Shown here piece after piece: positions 18,190 through 32,400 of a stretch of 64,000 nt of DNA. The notes beneath the pieces were generated by a model. That model did not search any database. It was not told the origin of the DNA and saw only the letters and a program-made list of their open reading frames with translations. The stretch is from Epinephelus fuscoguttatus (taxonomy: Eukaryota > Chordata > Actinopteri > Perciformes > Serranidae): assembly GCF_011397635.1 (NCBI RefSeq), contig NC_064773.1:33365449-33429448 (forward strand), in the 5' to 3' direction. Numbering within the stretch: the first letter of the stretch is position 1; each line of letters opens with the position of its first letter. Position numbers and translations under genes: made by a program.

Positions 18190-21100
18190 CTACAGGAAGA
18201 GAGAAGGAAAAAAAAAATGCTTATTATGAACATGACTTCTTCAGTTGTCCTGTAACCTTCAGATAGCCGATGTGTTGTTCTGTACCTTTTTACACATGCT
18301 GATTTGCATGACAGCATAGTTGATGAGTGCTTCCCGCAGATCTTTGTCTTTCTGCTCCTTAAAGCGCTGCATATCCACCCACGCCCTTTCAACATGCTCT
18401 CTGCAGCGAAACACATCAAATAAAGCACACAGGATATTGGTGAATGTACTGTATTATCTTAAAATCATGACATCGACAGGATGTGTGATTTTCTGCTTAT
18501 AGGTCAGAAACGTTTAAGGCTGCTTTCACACAAAATATGCAAGCATTAAATATACAATATATAATTTTTCTGCCACAAAATAACTAAAGACAAAACAATT
18601 ACATCATTGCAGTCAGTTTCTCCTAGCTTAGACTCACAAGTCAGTGTTTAGACACTTTGCTTAACTAAAGACTGATGTCTTTCTCCCTGATTTTGTGTTT
18701 AGATGGGCGGATACAATTTCAGAGTTTAAAAAAACTCCCTATGTTGTTCTTTTTAGAACCAAAAGTAAATCCGCAGGGCGGTCCTTTGGTGGCTCGCTGA
18801 ACTCTTGTGCTCGTAAACATAGTCCGACTGCATTAAAAGTTTTAAACAAAGTCGCTGTAAGTCCTTCATTTCTCCAGTGTGTTAAACACACTTTAGAAAG
18901 GAGTGTCCCCAGACTATCAGAAGGCGGAGATCTCTGACTGTCTGGTGGAGAGACTACTCCTAGCTAGGGTTCCTTAAAGGAGCAGTGTGTAAGAGTTATG
19001 GGGATTTAGTGGCATCTAGTGGTGAGGACTGCAGATTGCAACCAGCTGAAACTTCTCCTGGTTGGGTTCCTTCAGTTTTTAATGTTCAGGGGCCGTATTG
19101 ATATTATGTAATGATTTTATGTGTGTCTATAACTCTGCTGCCTTCTTGGCCAGGTCCCTCTTGAAAAAGCGATTCTTAATCTCAATGAGGCAAACCTGGA
19201 TAAATAAAGGTAAAATAAAAATAAAAAAAAATAAAAATTCACAAAGCTTCCTAATACAAAGAGTTGCTCCTAGTGACGGAATTCTAAGAAAACACCTTAG
19301 AAATGTGACATTTTCTTAGAATTTCCCCTTAGAGTTAAGACTAGGTCTTTGTCAAGATAAAAGTTATTCACAGAGCATCTTAGACCTTAAGAGAGCTCCT
19401 ATGGTGAAAAACTGCAAGGAGTCGGGAGGAGGACTTTACAGAGGCTTAAAAGATTCTTTAAGCAGAGGAGAAAATGGCAGAAAGACAAAGAGGTCTGAAA
19501 AACATTCTCTTTCTGGATGAAAGCGCGTAAATGAAATGCTATAGATTAGACTGTGCAGAAAAAATATGTATGGTTGATGCTATTTCAAGATACGCACACA
19601 TTGCCCACCTAACCTTGAAATAAATTGATCACAACACTAAAATATTTGGAAAACTGGAAAAACGCAACAGTGCAGCAGTGATGACTTGGGTCTGTCTCAA
19701 CCTTCCACCAGCAGAGTGATCACATTAACAATAAAAACACTTTCACATTTAGCAGTTCATTTAATTTCCACTGGGTGTCCACACCTTGCAGGCTCACAAA
19801 AGGGCATGTCTGTGACAGCCAATCACACCTGTAAAAGAAGGTGTCATACCTAGCAATGGGTTCAACCACACCTCCTCACTATGATAAAAGTGTCTGTCCC
19901 TTCCTTGCGCAGAGTTGCTGTGAGAACTTTGCCAAATCACTTCCAAGCTGACACTCCTTGATAAACTAGGGATGCACCGAAATGAAAATTTGTGGCCGAA
20001 GCTGAAGCCGAATAATATTAAACGCTTGGCCGAATACCGAGTACCGAATACCAAATATTGTTGTTTAGTTTTTCATTAGTTTTTGCAGATGAACCCCTTC
20101 CAGATGATAGTGTTGTCACGGTACCAGGTGTATTTGACAGGAATACATTACTGTCTGTGTCTGTGACCCCCGTTCTACCCACAATCGGTGGGATTCGCCT
20201 TTTGTTTCTGCTGGTGGTTGAAATCTGTAGGCTGCTCGCACAGCGTGCTGAATGATTTAAGCCTATTTTGCTCGCTCAAAACTATTTTTAGTCGCAAATG
20301 CAAGTGTGGTGACAGGCGGATTGCCACACTGCCGACATTTGGGAACTGCCCATTGGTTCGACAGCCCATTGGTTCGGCATCCCATTGTTCCGACCATATT
20401 AAACTCAATGTTCCAAAATCCGTTCCGAAATCATCATGATGCCCTGTGGTTAAGGTCTGGTTAGGTTTAGGCACAAAAACCACTCAGGCCACTGCTGAAA
20501 TTTATAAATTTTGATACATACAGGTAGGCTATACATATTCCAAAACTCTGTAAAAGTACACCAAAGCATACATTTTCGTTTCCAAATATTTGTGGCTGCC
20601 TGCGCTTTCCCCGTCCTCGCGGCTGCAGCTTGCGCTCTCTTCATCTGCTTCATCGCCACTGCTGTACACAATTTAAAAAGTACAACCACCCATAATTCAT
20701 GTAGGAACTGCTGCAGCCAATGTGCAGCCGGCGGGAGCTGCAGGATGACTCAACCACCATGATGAGTTTTTAATGTTTTATCAGGCAATAACTACTCCAG
20801 ACTCTGCTCTAGTGTAATTTTCGGGACAATTAGGGCAGGATTCTGGATTCGGGACAACTGCTTGAATTTTGGGACTGTCCCGAATTTTTCCGGACATCTG
20901 GTCACCCTAGGACATTCTCATCTCCATCCATCCTTTTCCTTATCTCACTCATTAGGCTGCTATAAGAAAAGTCTGCAACCAGGTGACTGCCAACAGAAAT
21001 TGTTGCCTATAATTGCGACTTTTTTTTCCTAAAATACTGATTCTGATTTCATATAACGCACTAAAGTAGACATGTATAGGCTACAATTACTGATGGCATT

Positions 21101-24100
21101 TGTAATATAGTCAACAGCTTTTTTCCTAAAATACTGCTAGTTCTGTGGCGTTGCCTAATGTCTACAGTGTGCTATAGGAGCGATAATTGACACGCCTCAG
21201 TCGACATGCGTCAATTATCGCTGTCAGCGCGTTTGGGCTAGGAGCTCTCAGAGAGTATTCTCAGAATGTATGTGAAACGGAACACTTCCAGCTGTCTATC
21301 TGTCAGCTCTGCTAAATTTGTGCTAAATTTAGGCTCTTTTGCAAGTCTTGGTGGTGCTTTTTGTGTTTGCCATGAGCTTAAGGAAATCAGCTCACCAGTC
21401 TGTAAACTCTCTTCCTGCCAACTTCTAGCTAGCTAGCTAGCCAGGCTGAGGTTTTTAAATGTAAACAGTGTGGTGCTGCCATGGTCAGGAAAAGTGACCC
21501 TGCGGCCTTCTTGTTGAAGTCTGGACGTGTGAACAGTTAAATCATTCCACAACCAGAAACCATCCAGGAACATGAACAATTATAAAGCAGCAGCTAACAA
21601 TGTAAGAAGACGAGTCGTATCTTGTATAATTTCCGTGTGGTGAATAAATAATTGATTGAGTTACAACAGACGAAGATCTAAATAGTGTAAAAATGTGGCC
21701 TTAAACTGGATAAACAGATTTCTCTTAGTTGAAAATGTTTTGGATAATGTAAGTACACAAATTATATAACTTTAGTATATTGTTCTATGCAGTAAAGTTA
21801 GATATATCTTTGAGCAGTGTACATGACTCACTCGCACTCGATCGTTTTCTCCTTGACGGTCTCTTCACCCTCTGCGATCAGCTCCTCCAGCAGCTTCAGC
21901 CTGGCCTCCCTCTGCTCAGGTGCCTCCTGGCCAAACAGCTTGTTGGTCATTCCTTTAAAGGAGAACGTCCGCACAATCTAAGGGATGACGTCAACACAGA
22001 AAACTTAATTATATCATAAAATTCTCCTCAAGTCATACCTCTGTTAGACATGACAAAATAGGCCATCTCTACTTAAAAATAACAGACAAAGAAGGAGTTG
22101 AGTAATACATGTAAAACATGAGTAGAGTGTACCCCTGTAGCCAGCTCCTCACGCTGCTGTTTCTTGGAGATGAGGTCCTGGGTGGCCATCTCAAGCTCAA
22201 ACTGGGTCAGCTCATGTTTTCTGCATACTGCCCTGTCAAAGCAAAATTAACTACATAACATCATAACAGCATGCTGCTCCTGTGCTCCAACACAAGCTTT
22301 TAACATAATGAAATAACACAAAGAGCCAATATCCACTGAACACAGATGTAATACATTAAAACACACCACCAGCTACAAGACAGTTCATGAACGAAATACA
22401 AGATGTTACTGTTCATTGCTCTGTGAGTTGGATAACAAATCAAAAATTTTGCTCTGGTTTGGTTCAGGTTCGGCCCGCTTGCTGCTGTGTTGTGCTATGG
22501 CCTATTCAAGTGCTGGAATTTGTTATTTACGTGACAACGCCTGAACGCAACACAGGCTCACTCTGAGCTGAAATTAAACGAGTGCTCATAATTTTGTTGG
22601 TTATGGTGTGTTGTGTTCCGCCGTGGGCAGAGCAAAAGGACAGTGAAGAGTTGGAGACAGTTGGAATTAGGGCCGTAACGGTACATGTATTTGTGTCAAA
22701 CCGTTCGGTACTCGACTTTCGGTTCGGCACAACCCTGTACCGAATTATTGGGCGCAGAATATTATTTTATTTTATTTTGTTTTATTTTAATTCCGTTTTT
22801 GCGAGCCGAACCATTTAAAAGATCTAGTTCCCCGACGGACATAATTGAGTGACGGACCAAGTCCCGTAAATCTCCGTTTTCACTTTGTGCAGCGCATTCT
22901 CACATTTTGACAACATGGCAAGTGAGCCTGACGAACTTGAAGACCCACCCGCAAACCTTACGTCCTCCGTTCGGGAACACTTTGGTTTCAGGGTAAAATA
23001 CGAAGATGGAAATAAACAAGTTGACAAGACAAAAGCAGTGTGCAGACACTGCAGAACAGCGGTCGGGTATGTACTTGGAAAGATGTCTAACATGCTAACG
23101 CATCTAAAGCGACACCACCCGAGTTTGAATGTTTTTGCTTAATTTAAAATAAAGTATTTCCACGTGAGTATATGAATATTGGCTTTATCGACCTGTAGCA
23201 CAACAATAAACGTTAGGTTTATGAATTAAGTGGATTTAAAACTGCTGGCTTTTGTATTGAAAAGCAGTGAGATTGTAAAATGTTCCTCAGTGCATGGACA
23301 GTGTGGTCACAAGTTGATCTGGCTACCTCCCAATTTGAAGACGTAGCTGGCTGTATGTTGTCGGATTTTTAATGGATCTGTCAGTGAAGTGGTGTTGTCA
23401 TAGTGGCGCATCACGTTGATTGTATGCTTTTAATTTATTTTCCCATAATGAAGCGGGTTCGAATCCCGTGAAAATATTCTTTTTTACGTTTCACAGGGCT
23501 GAACGGTTCTTTAATATGGCACATATTTATTTAGGCAGGCACCAGAGACGAAACTGTGTAGGCCTATTTAGAAAATTTATTTGAGATAGGAGTTAGATTT
23601 ACAGGAAAAGCAACTTGGCCTCTTCCTGTTTTCAACATTCCGTCATAACAAGTGTGATTCAAATCGCAACTGAGTGTCGGTCCGTGACTGGGTTCCTCCA
23701 ACAGGAGTCCAAAGATGAATCAGGTCAGTTATGTTTTGATATTGTTATGAAAAACTGAATAAAGAGGCCTTTGCGAGGACAGCTACGTGTTCTCTTCATG
23801 GTTGAAAACAGCTGTTGTCACTACGACAACCACAGACACATTCGGCTGAAGGTCGCCAGTTAACAGGGTCGCGAGTAAATCCGAAACACCGGCACGACTA
23901 GAAAAAGCAATCTGGTGCAAACTACGATATCGTCGTCAATTAAAAAGAGAGAGGGTTTCCCTGACCATCGCGCTAAAGAAATAACCAACGCCATTGGAGG
24001 TGAGTAAAATTGTTTAAGCTGCACTTTAGATATAAGCATGTTTTGTTTACTGCACTTTAACAAAGTGGGAAAGCTAAGTAAGTTCCTAGTAAAACTGAAT

Positions 24101-27100
24101 CTGAGCAGGCTTTAAAGCTGACCAGCTGCACTATACTTTTTATTTTAATTGAGTAAAACTGTTTAAACAGAAATTTATATTTATATTTTCATTCAAACAA
24201 TGTGAAAAAGCAGGATTTTATATATATATTTGTTTCATTCAAAAATTGTGTAAAAAGAGTTAACTGCTGTGCTGGTATGTTTTAATAAGGTTACCGATCA
24301 GTAAAAGATATTTAATTTATTTATTTTTTTCATTACTGTACCGAAAAAAAACTAACCATGACTTGTGTACCGAGGTACGTACCGAACCGAGATTTTTGTG
24401 TACCGTTACACCCCTAGTTGGAATCCATGTGCCTCTGCATGAAAGCTTTCCGAATAAAAACACCTGTGTGACAACTGACATTAAACAAAAGATCAGATCC
24501 TCTATGTAGCTCAATATACCTGATTCTGATCAGTTAAAAATGCCTTGATCGACCCCGATCCCAATCTTTGAGATCAGATCAGCACATCCCTTCTTAAAAC
24601 ATTCTCGTTATCTACAGGCAATTTAGAGTCACCAGCTAACCTATCCCCAACCTGTCTTGTCTTTGGACTGTGGAGGAAGCTGGGGTGCCTGGAGAAAACC
24701 CACACTGACATGGGGGGAACATGCAAACACACAGAAGGGCTCCCTCCTGAGATTGAACCACTCTTACTGTGAGGCGACAGTGCTAAGCACTACACTGTGC
24801 CACCCCTCTTTCATATGATATCAAAAATATAATCTAGTAATAGTTTCGAACCAGCAATTTCATTATTTGGACTAAGTGCCTCGCACTGGCACACTGAAAT
24901 AACAGCTGTAATTCATTTAGAAGCTACAGCTGTTATTTCAGTGTCCCAGGTAAATATTTAATCAACTTTGAGTAAATGTAAGTATCTATCGAATATGAAT
25001 GGACTTGGAATAGGATCAGGGCCAAAAAACTCGACTGGGACTTTTCTCATTTTCATTTCTCATACTACATGGTAACATCTTCTGTTGTAGCACATTCAAA
25101 TGCTAATGGAGCCATTATGTCATAAGCCTTTTAAATATTTAGTGAAGATGTTGCTAAAATTGGGTCTTACCTCAGAGCTTCAGCATAGAAGAGGTACTCT
25201 TTCAGTTGGTCTGCATAATGTTCCTCTTCTTCTAAGATATCATCTATTGAGGCAGCAAATCTACAGGTAAGCAACAAACAAAAACATCAGTAGTGGCACT
25301 AATAATCCTAGAGAGATAATATCTGTCAAGAAATTGCATAAAACTGTAATAACTGGGACAAATGGAATTATGACAAGGCAGAGAGTCCCGTCAAGCACTC
25401 ACGCATCCATATGATGACCGGCACTTTGCAGTCCATCTCCCATCTCTTTCTCTATGGCGCTCCACTCACTGCAGTCAACACATGGATGTACACACACATT
25501 TGCAAATTAGAAACACTGCTACATTTGAAAAATACTGTCTTCAAAAAAGCTCTCAGGTTTTGTTTTTCAATATGAATAATAAGCAGTGTGGAATTAATTT
25601 GTACTGTATGTAAATACAATTGTTGTAATAACATTATGATGATCACATTTAATGCTTCTGAATTTTTGGAGTGAAGAACATTTTGTAAAGGTAGCAGAGA
25701 ATCTGTTGTTTGTCATTACGGGACATATTTTTTTGTTTTTCACTCAACCAAACGGAGGTTCTAAGGATACTGAGTAATGTATGCACAGATTTTAAGGTCC
25801 TTTAAGGTAAAATTGTGATTTTGGATTAATATAACTCTGAGACTAAATTGAAAATGATACACATTGATCAGCATTTCAGGTCCTTTTAAAGTCATGAGCA
25901 GATACAATATTACATGCTTGTTGTCAAACCTGAAAACTCTTCCATAGTTCCCATGGACTTTGTAAACACCATAGAGTCGATCTGCAACTCTCTAGAAGAG
26001 ACACAGAAAAGACATGAAAGAAAATGTTGATTAAAATAAAAACACAGGAAACATTTCGTGATGAAATTCAGATTTTCAGCTGAAGGAGCCCAGTGGTATT
26101 CAAGTGTATTTTCTTTTATTTATATACAAAAATTAAAAATCTTTGTCAAGTTACTTTAATGACCAGTGCCCTCTGGTTAGAGATTGTTTGGTCAGTTACC
26201 GTTTCTGAGGTCAAGAATTAACTTTCAATCTCAGTACACAAATTTAATTTCTTCCAAGAGACTCAGCTAAGAACCGGCCACTAGCACTGACATTTTTTTT
26301 TTTTTTACAAAGTCACTAGAATTTATATTTTCATAATAAAATGTAAAAACAACCTACAGAAAATGATAAACTGAATCTTCATCTCCCCTCGTCTTTAGAG
26401 AGCTTTACAGTGAGTTCCAGCTCAGTGTTTATCTGTCAAGCCTACAACTTCTGGTTCACTCTCACTGCTCTCATGTAGTCCCTTTACATTTTTTAATGTA
26501 ATGAGACAGAGGGACTGTAGTCTGTTTTTTTAATATCCTGTTTATGAGTTTCAGCATGTTAACACCATATCCCATATTTCAAAACCCAGAGAGCTACTTG
26601 GAGCTTTCCAAAAGAAATCAGGATACTGCTTTATGTATAAATCTTATCCCAGTGATTGAGTGCTGACGACTGCCTCCGCAGGTGCAGCTCCAGGCAAGTT
26701 ATGAGGCAGAAATACAAACAATAGCAGCAGCGACAGCTTCTTTCTTCTGGAGTGGTAAAGAAACAAAGCTTTGACCTCTGGTACTAAAAGAGGCTGCATA
26801 TCTTTATCCACTGCTCCCCTGTGCTATTGTAGTGTAATTTTATCTGGCTTATATTTTATCCGGTCTAAAACAATCAGTTGTATAATCATGTTTTTGTGTT
26901 GACTGTTATAAAAACTAAATACTGCATGTAAGGGAAATAGACAGTATTGCGACGTGAACTCTTAGTGACATCTCAGCTGTGAACTAGCAATGAACCTCCT
27001 CAGAATTATTGTGGATGCATAGCAGACTTCCTCATATGCTGTTGTGAACTTACAGTGAACTTTTTAAACACTCCATATATTGTGTTAAGATACAATGCCC

Positions 27101-29430
27101 TCTCATGATGTTTTGAACTTAGAATAGCTCGTGTGTAAGCTTGAGCACAATACTTTTTTTCCCCGTTAAAGGGGTTTTTTTGGGGAGTTTTTCCTTATCC
27201 GCTGTGAGGGTCTTAAGGACAGAGGGATGTCGTATGCTGTAAAGCCCTGTGAGGCAAATTGTGATTTGTGATATTGGGCTTTATAAATAAAATTGATTGA
27301 TTGATTGATTGATTGATACTATGTACTGTATGACGAAGAGAGCACACTCACTTGATTGTATTGCCTGCTGCACCAAAAGGGTTCACACGACATGGGAAGG
27401 AGCATACACACACACTCAAATGATTGTATTACCCAGTATATGTGTAATGAGTCATATCGTATGGAAGCACGAGGGACTGTAGCATGAGAGTCCCTCAGGA
27501 TCACATGTTTTTAAAAAATAAAGTGAGAGCAGCTCCGGAGATACTGTTGGCAGATTACAGTTGAGCCGGAACAAAGAGAGGAAACCTGCCACCAGTAGAT
27601 ACGGTTTGAAAGGGGAAGGACTATAGAAATAGGCGGAGATCTCTTCGACCTCCACCAGCATATAAGCCAGAATAGTGAAAGCAATTAGTCAGTCATCCTC
27701 CGGAGCCTGACTCATGAGTTTGTCTGTGTTATTGCCTGTGAACACAATAAACTCAATTGCACCAGATCCTGCCTATCTCCAGTGATTTTCTAAGTACCTG
27801 CCAGCCGAACCTAAGACACTGAGTAGACAACAGAAGACATTTTGGAAGAAACACGAAGGACAGGGTCGGGAGTCGTCAGGCCCAATTCCAGGCACCGATT
27901 TTTGTCACTTCACTATGTAGTAACAAGGTAGTGCCATTGTGGAAGACAGTGTTATGAGAGTATAGTGGCTGTTTTCATGAATAACATTAGATCAGTATGG
28001 AGTGTGTGTGTGGTTGAGACAGAGAGTGACAGTGAGTGTGAGATTGACAGCTGTTGGTGATCAGAACAGTAAAAAAATGAACAGTTGAGTTGTCAAGTGG
28101 TAGTAAATGTAAATGGTTTGTTTTTGTGAATATCACAAGTACCTGCGCAAAAAGGAAGCAGTCATCAGTGAGTGGGTTTCTAGTATTTGTCATGTATACA
28201 GGGAATACGAATAGGCTGATTTCTCTGTGCTCAAATAAACACCACATCCCGAATATGATCCTTAACTGGATCAGCCTCATAAACAGGTTATTAATGTCCA
28301 TGTAAACACACTCATAGTTTCGTGTTTTGCAGCAGCAGGCAGCTGTTTTCAAAGAAAATGCTGTAAAAAGTACCTGCTCAGCAACAAACAGCAGACACAG
28401 ATAGCCAGAGAACATTTAGCAGCAGAATATTGAACGTACACTTTTTAGGGGCAGGAGTGACACAAAAACCAAGACTCCAAATGAATGATAATGTTGCGTT
28501 GTAACTCCTGGATGTGCTGAGAAGTTCAATATAACAACTTGAAGGAGATGACATGTTATCTGTGTGTGTGTGCGTGCGTGCGTGCGTGCGTGCGTGCGTG
28601 TACGTGCACCTGTATTTGTACTTGCTACTTATTGAGTACCAAAACATGTTTGTAACCAACAGAGTGAGAACATTTTTGGAAAGTGAGGGCATTTTGCCTG
28701 GTTCTCACTTCTTCAAAGGCCTGATGGGGGTTAAAACTAGGTTCAGGTAGTGGTTTAATTTAGGTTAGAGTTCAGCAAATAGTGTGATGGGTAAAGGCAC
28801 AGTTCACCCCAAAATGATATTTTTCCTCTTACCAGCAGTGCTATTTATCAATCTTAGAGATGTCTGCCTTCTCTCCAATATTATGGAACTAGATGGCACT
28901 CAGCTTGTGGTGCTCAAAGCGCCAAAATCATCAAAAATCATCAAAATCATGACCCAGTTACTCAAGATAACCCAAAGCCCTTGTTGTGAGCAGTTTCATG
29001 TAGGAACAATTTACTTTATACTAAACTACATTCGCCAACTGTATCACTGTGCAGAACAAAGCATGCATCTACTGTTAACTCACCTGGCACTACTGAGCTA
29101 GCTACCGTTACAGCTCGGAAGAGGACGCCTTTAATGTTTACATCCCAGGCTGTCATGAGCAACAAACTCTCATCCATGAGTAGATGCACAATAAGCACCA
29201 CAAGTCGATGCCATCTAGTTCCATTATATTTGAGAGAAGGCAGTAATCATCTGATATCTCCCACACTCTGCAACTCACACCAAAACTATCTAGACTAATA
29301 AACAGCACCACAGGTACGGGGATTTTTTTTTTTTTTAAATTTTGGGGTGATCTGTCCCTTTAAGGTCAGGGTAAAGGGCTAGTGATTGCATTATGTCAAT
29401 GAAGGTCCTCACAGAGATACAAGTACAGGT

Positions 29431-29465
<35 letters not shown>

Positions 29466-32400
29466 GGGTATAGAGACTTACTGCTCGTGCTCGGAGCAGC
29501 TGAGATGTGTGAGACTGCAGCTCATCACTGTAGTGTTTCATCTCCATGAAGCGTCTGAGTGAGAGAAAACAGAAGGCAGTGATTACAATTTCCTTTACCT
29601 ACAGTCTGCCTACTTATTCTAAAGTTTACATGTATTTAATCTTCCTTTAAGTGATGTTCTTTAGTTTAGCTTTTTCTTTCCATCTGACGGATCTAGAGCT
29701 GCAACAATTTGTATAATACTTCATTATTATTTTAATAATCAATCAATCCCTTTTCAAGCAAAAATGCCAAAACATTTGACAGCTCCACATACTCAAATGT
29801 GGGAACTGGGTTGGACAAAACAAGATATCTAACAAGACCAGCTGTTGCAATGTTGTTGCTGCTGGTAATCATGTTATCTTGTGCTCTAGCTTATGCGCTC
29901 ACTTTTCACTGTTTTCGGATGTTTTATAGACCAAATGATGAAGTTATTAATCAAGGGAAAAACATATGAATAAGTTGTTAGGTGCAGCCCTAGATGGATC
30001 CACTCATTGGGTCGAGCACTAGAATTGATCATATCTGTAATGCTAATAAAGGGTACAAAACATCCTTCTGCCTATAAACAATTGACATCTTTTGCACCTC
30101 AGTTATGACAAACAAACAACAAACATACAGCTCCAACTTTAAAATACAACTCCTAATAACTGGGGATGGATTATTTTGACATTAAAGGGCATTTTTGACA
30201 ACATTTTCAACACAGCTGAGTCCCTCTTACAATGTGTTTACACTAACACTAACTTACTTATCTGGATTTCTCACCCTGAAGGTGGCACTGAGAGCTCTCA
30301 GCCTGGAATCTGCCTGAAACAGGAGTAACGAGATGGTCAAGCTTTGTCAACGCTAAAAATCTTGCTACAGATTACCTGTAAGAACAAAGAGATTCCATAA
30401 AGTACCTTTGCCTGAAATCCTGTCTCATACACCACTTCCTTCCAGCCATGTTCCTGCCACACACAGCAGTGAAAATGTTCAATTTAATGAGCCACTGATC
30501 TATTTGTTATCACTTGAGTGGCCCAGAGCTGCAGCATGTACCTCAGTCAGAAAGTGGTGGAGGATCTTGTCATTGGAGAGGACGGGATGTGATGCCACAC
30601 GAAGCAGGAAGTTTTCCAGCCCGACCCTGCGGCGCTCCACAAAGTCTGGGTCCATGTTGTCTGCCGACAGCTTGTGCCACACAAACTCTGCCTGCGTGCA
30701 AGAGAACAAAGAAACTGCCTGCATTCAACATCTCACTTGACTTTTATGTAGTGTCTTTACTTTAGCTTGACTGTTTGTCTTTGGTTTCATCAGTTGTATG
30801 TTTTGGTGAATTAAAATGATAACTCTCCTGAGCAGTTGACTTTTATCTTTTGTCATGGCAGAAACAACGGAAGGAAACTGGGACAGAAACTGCTAACTAC
30901 TGACTTTTGCTAATACTGTTACGTTGATGATCACATTTATTTGTGATGCAGCCATCCTTATCTTAGCAAAATACTTTTAGTACCACAGAAGCAATTATTA
31001 AATGTTTGTTAATGTTTGTTCATAAATGATAATTTGACTTCAGATGGAAAAGCACTTGTTCTATACAAGATAACCCACATTACTTTCTTAAGAACTTTTG
31101 GTCGGTTTATGCCTATATAGATCGTATACAATAGAGAACTGACAATAAATGAGGAGAGACAGAGGGGATACAAATGCAACACAAGCCTCCAACTGTACTT
31201 CAGCCGTGGACATGGCAAATAAATGGTTAATGTCTTTAACCTGTCGACATCCCTAATTTTCTTTCGTTAAGGTCTGGTGTGAATGTGTAGCTTAATGGAT
31301 GTGCATGTTTGTCATCTTGCCATTAGAATTTCTGTCAATTGCCCTGATTTTACTTGTCATGACCCAGTTACTCAACATATTTCACAGACTTAATTGTGAG
31401 CAGTTTCATGTAGGAACTAGGGCTGCACGATATATCGTTTGAACATCTCCATCGCGATGTGCGCATGTGCGATAGTCACATTGCAGGACATGCAATGTTT
31501 TCTCTTTTTTTTTATGAACATGTAAACTTTTGTTTTGCTTCAGAAAAGCAGCTCTGAAGAAAGCTCTTTGCTCCACTCTGCTCGCCTCCCTCTCTGAGCA
31601 CTAAGCAGCCTCTCCCCCTCTCATGCACACGCTGCAGTCACACACTGAAAATGAGCGACATGCAAGAGGGAGAAACGGTAAAGGAGGATTTATGCCTGGT
31701 ACACACTACGCACATAGTCACATTACACGATTGTGGAGTCATAAAATCGTGCTGCGACTTGGCCAACAGACATGACACGCTACACAATGGCACACACCAA
31801 TTATCACCAGTCAGTATTATCATTTATTATTCATTGTTATTATTTCAGTCACTGTGTCTGTCCATATGCCAGCTGAAATGTTGTTGTAGTCACCTAAAAA
31901 GCGCCAGCAGATGGCAGGAGCTACATTTGAAGAACTGTACGCAAACATACAAGTCACTGAATCCTACAAATGTTTCACAATAAAAACCTACTTACAAAAT
32001 GGAGGGATTCTCTCAGCTGAACTTATAAGGGGCTTTTAATTTGAAAAAAATACAGGAAGTGTTGAGTTTGACATGACGGCTCAATGCATTAACTTTATCA
32101 AGGCAACAGGAGCGGATATAAAGTAAAAATATAAAGAGACAGAGGGACTGTAGTCTGTTTCAAATGAAGCTGGTAGTCTCTGCAATTGTGGTGAGTAAGA
32201 GCCCCGCCATCCATCCATCATCTAACCACTTCATCCTCTTGAGGGTCACAGGGGGGTGACGCTGGAGCCTATCCCAGCTGACACTGGGCGAGAGGCAGGG
32301 TACACACTGGACAGCTCGGCAGACTATCACAGGGCTGACACATAGAGACAGACAACCATTCACACTCACATTCACACCTACGGACAATTTAGAGTTATCA

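Noticed and set aside
20058-20255. Small gene with [17 protein letters not shown]
   Set aside because: The same peptide pieces appear in the hAT copy at 50604-50888; it is transposon sequence with no known domain.
22725-22818. Possible extra exon upstream of the BED finger
   Set aside because: Sequence is the hAT terminus and a T-rich tract without coding pattern.
23455-23475. tRNA-like box B (GGTTCGAATCC) near 23458
   Set aside because: No matching box A or cloverleaf around it; a lone motif in the hAT element.
28553-28750. CRISPR-like or coding origin for the TGCG repeat
   Set aside because: Simple microsatellite; no spacers and no prokaryotic context.
30258-30280. Earlier GTGAGA as donor of snx4 exon 6
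   Set aside because: It would delete VRNPDK and break phase with exon 7; the gtaagt donor 17 nt further fits.
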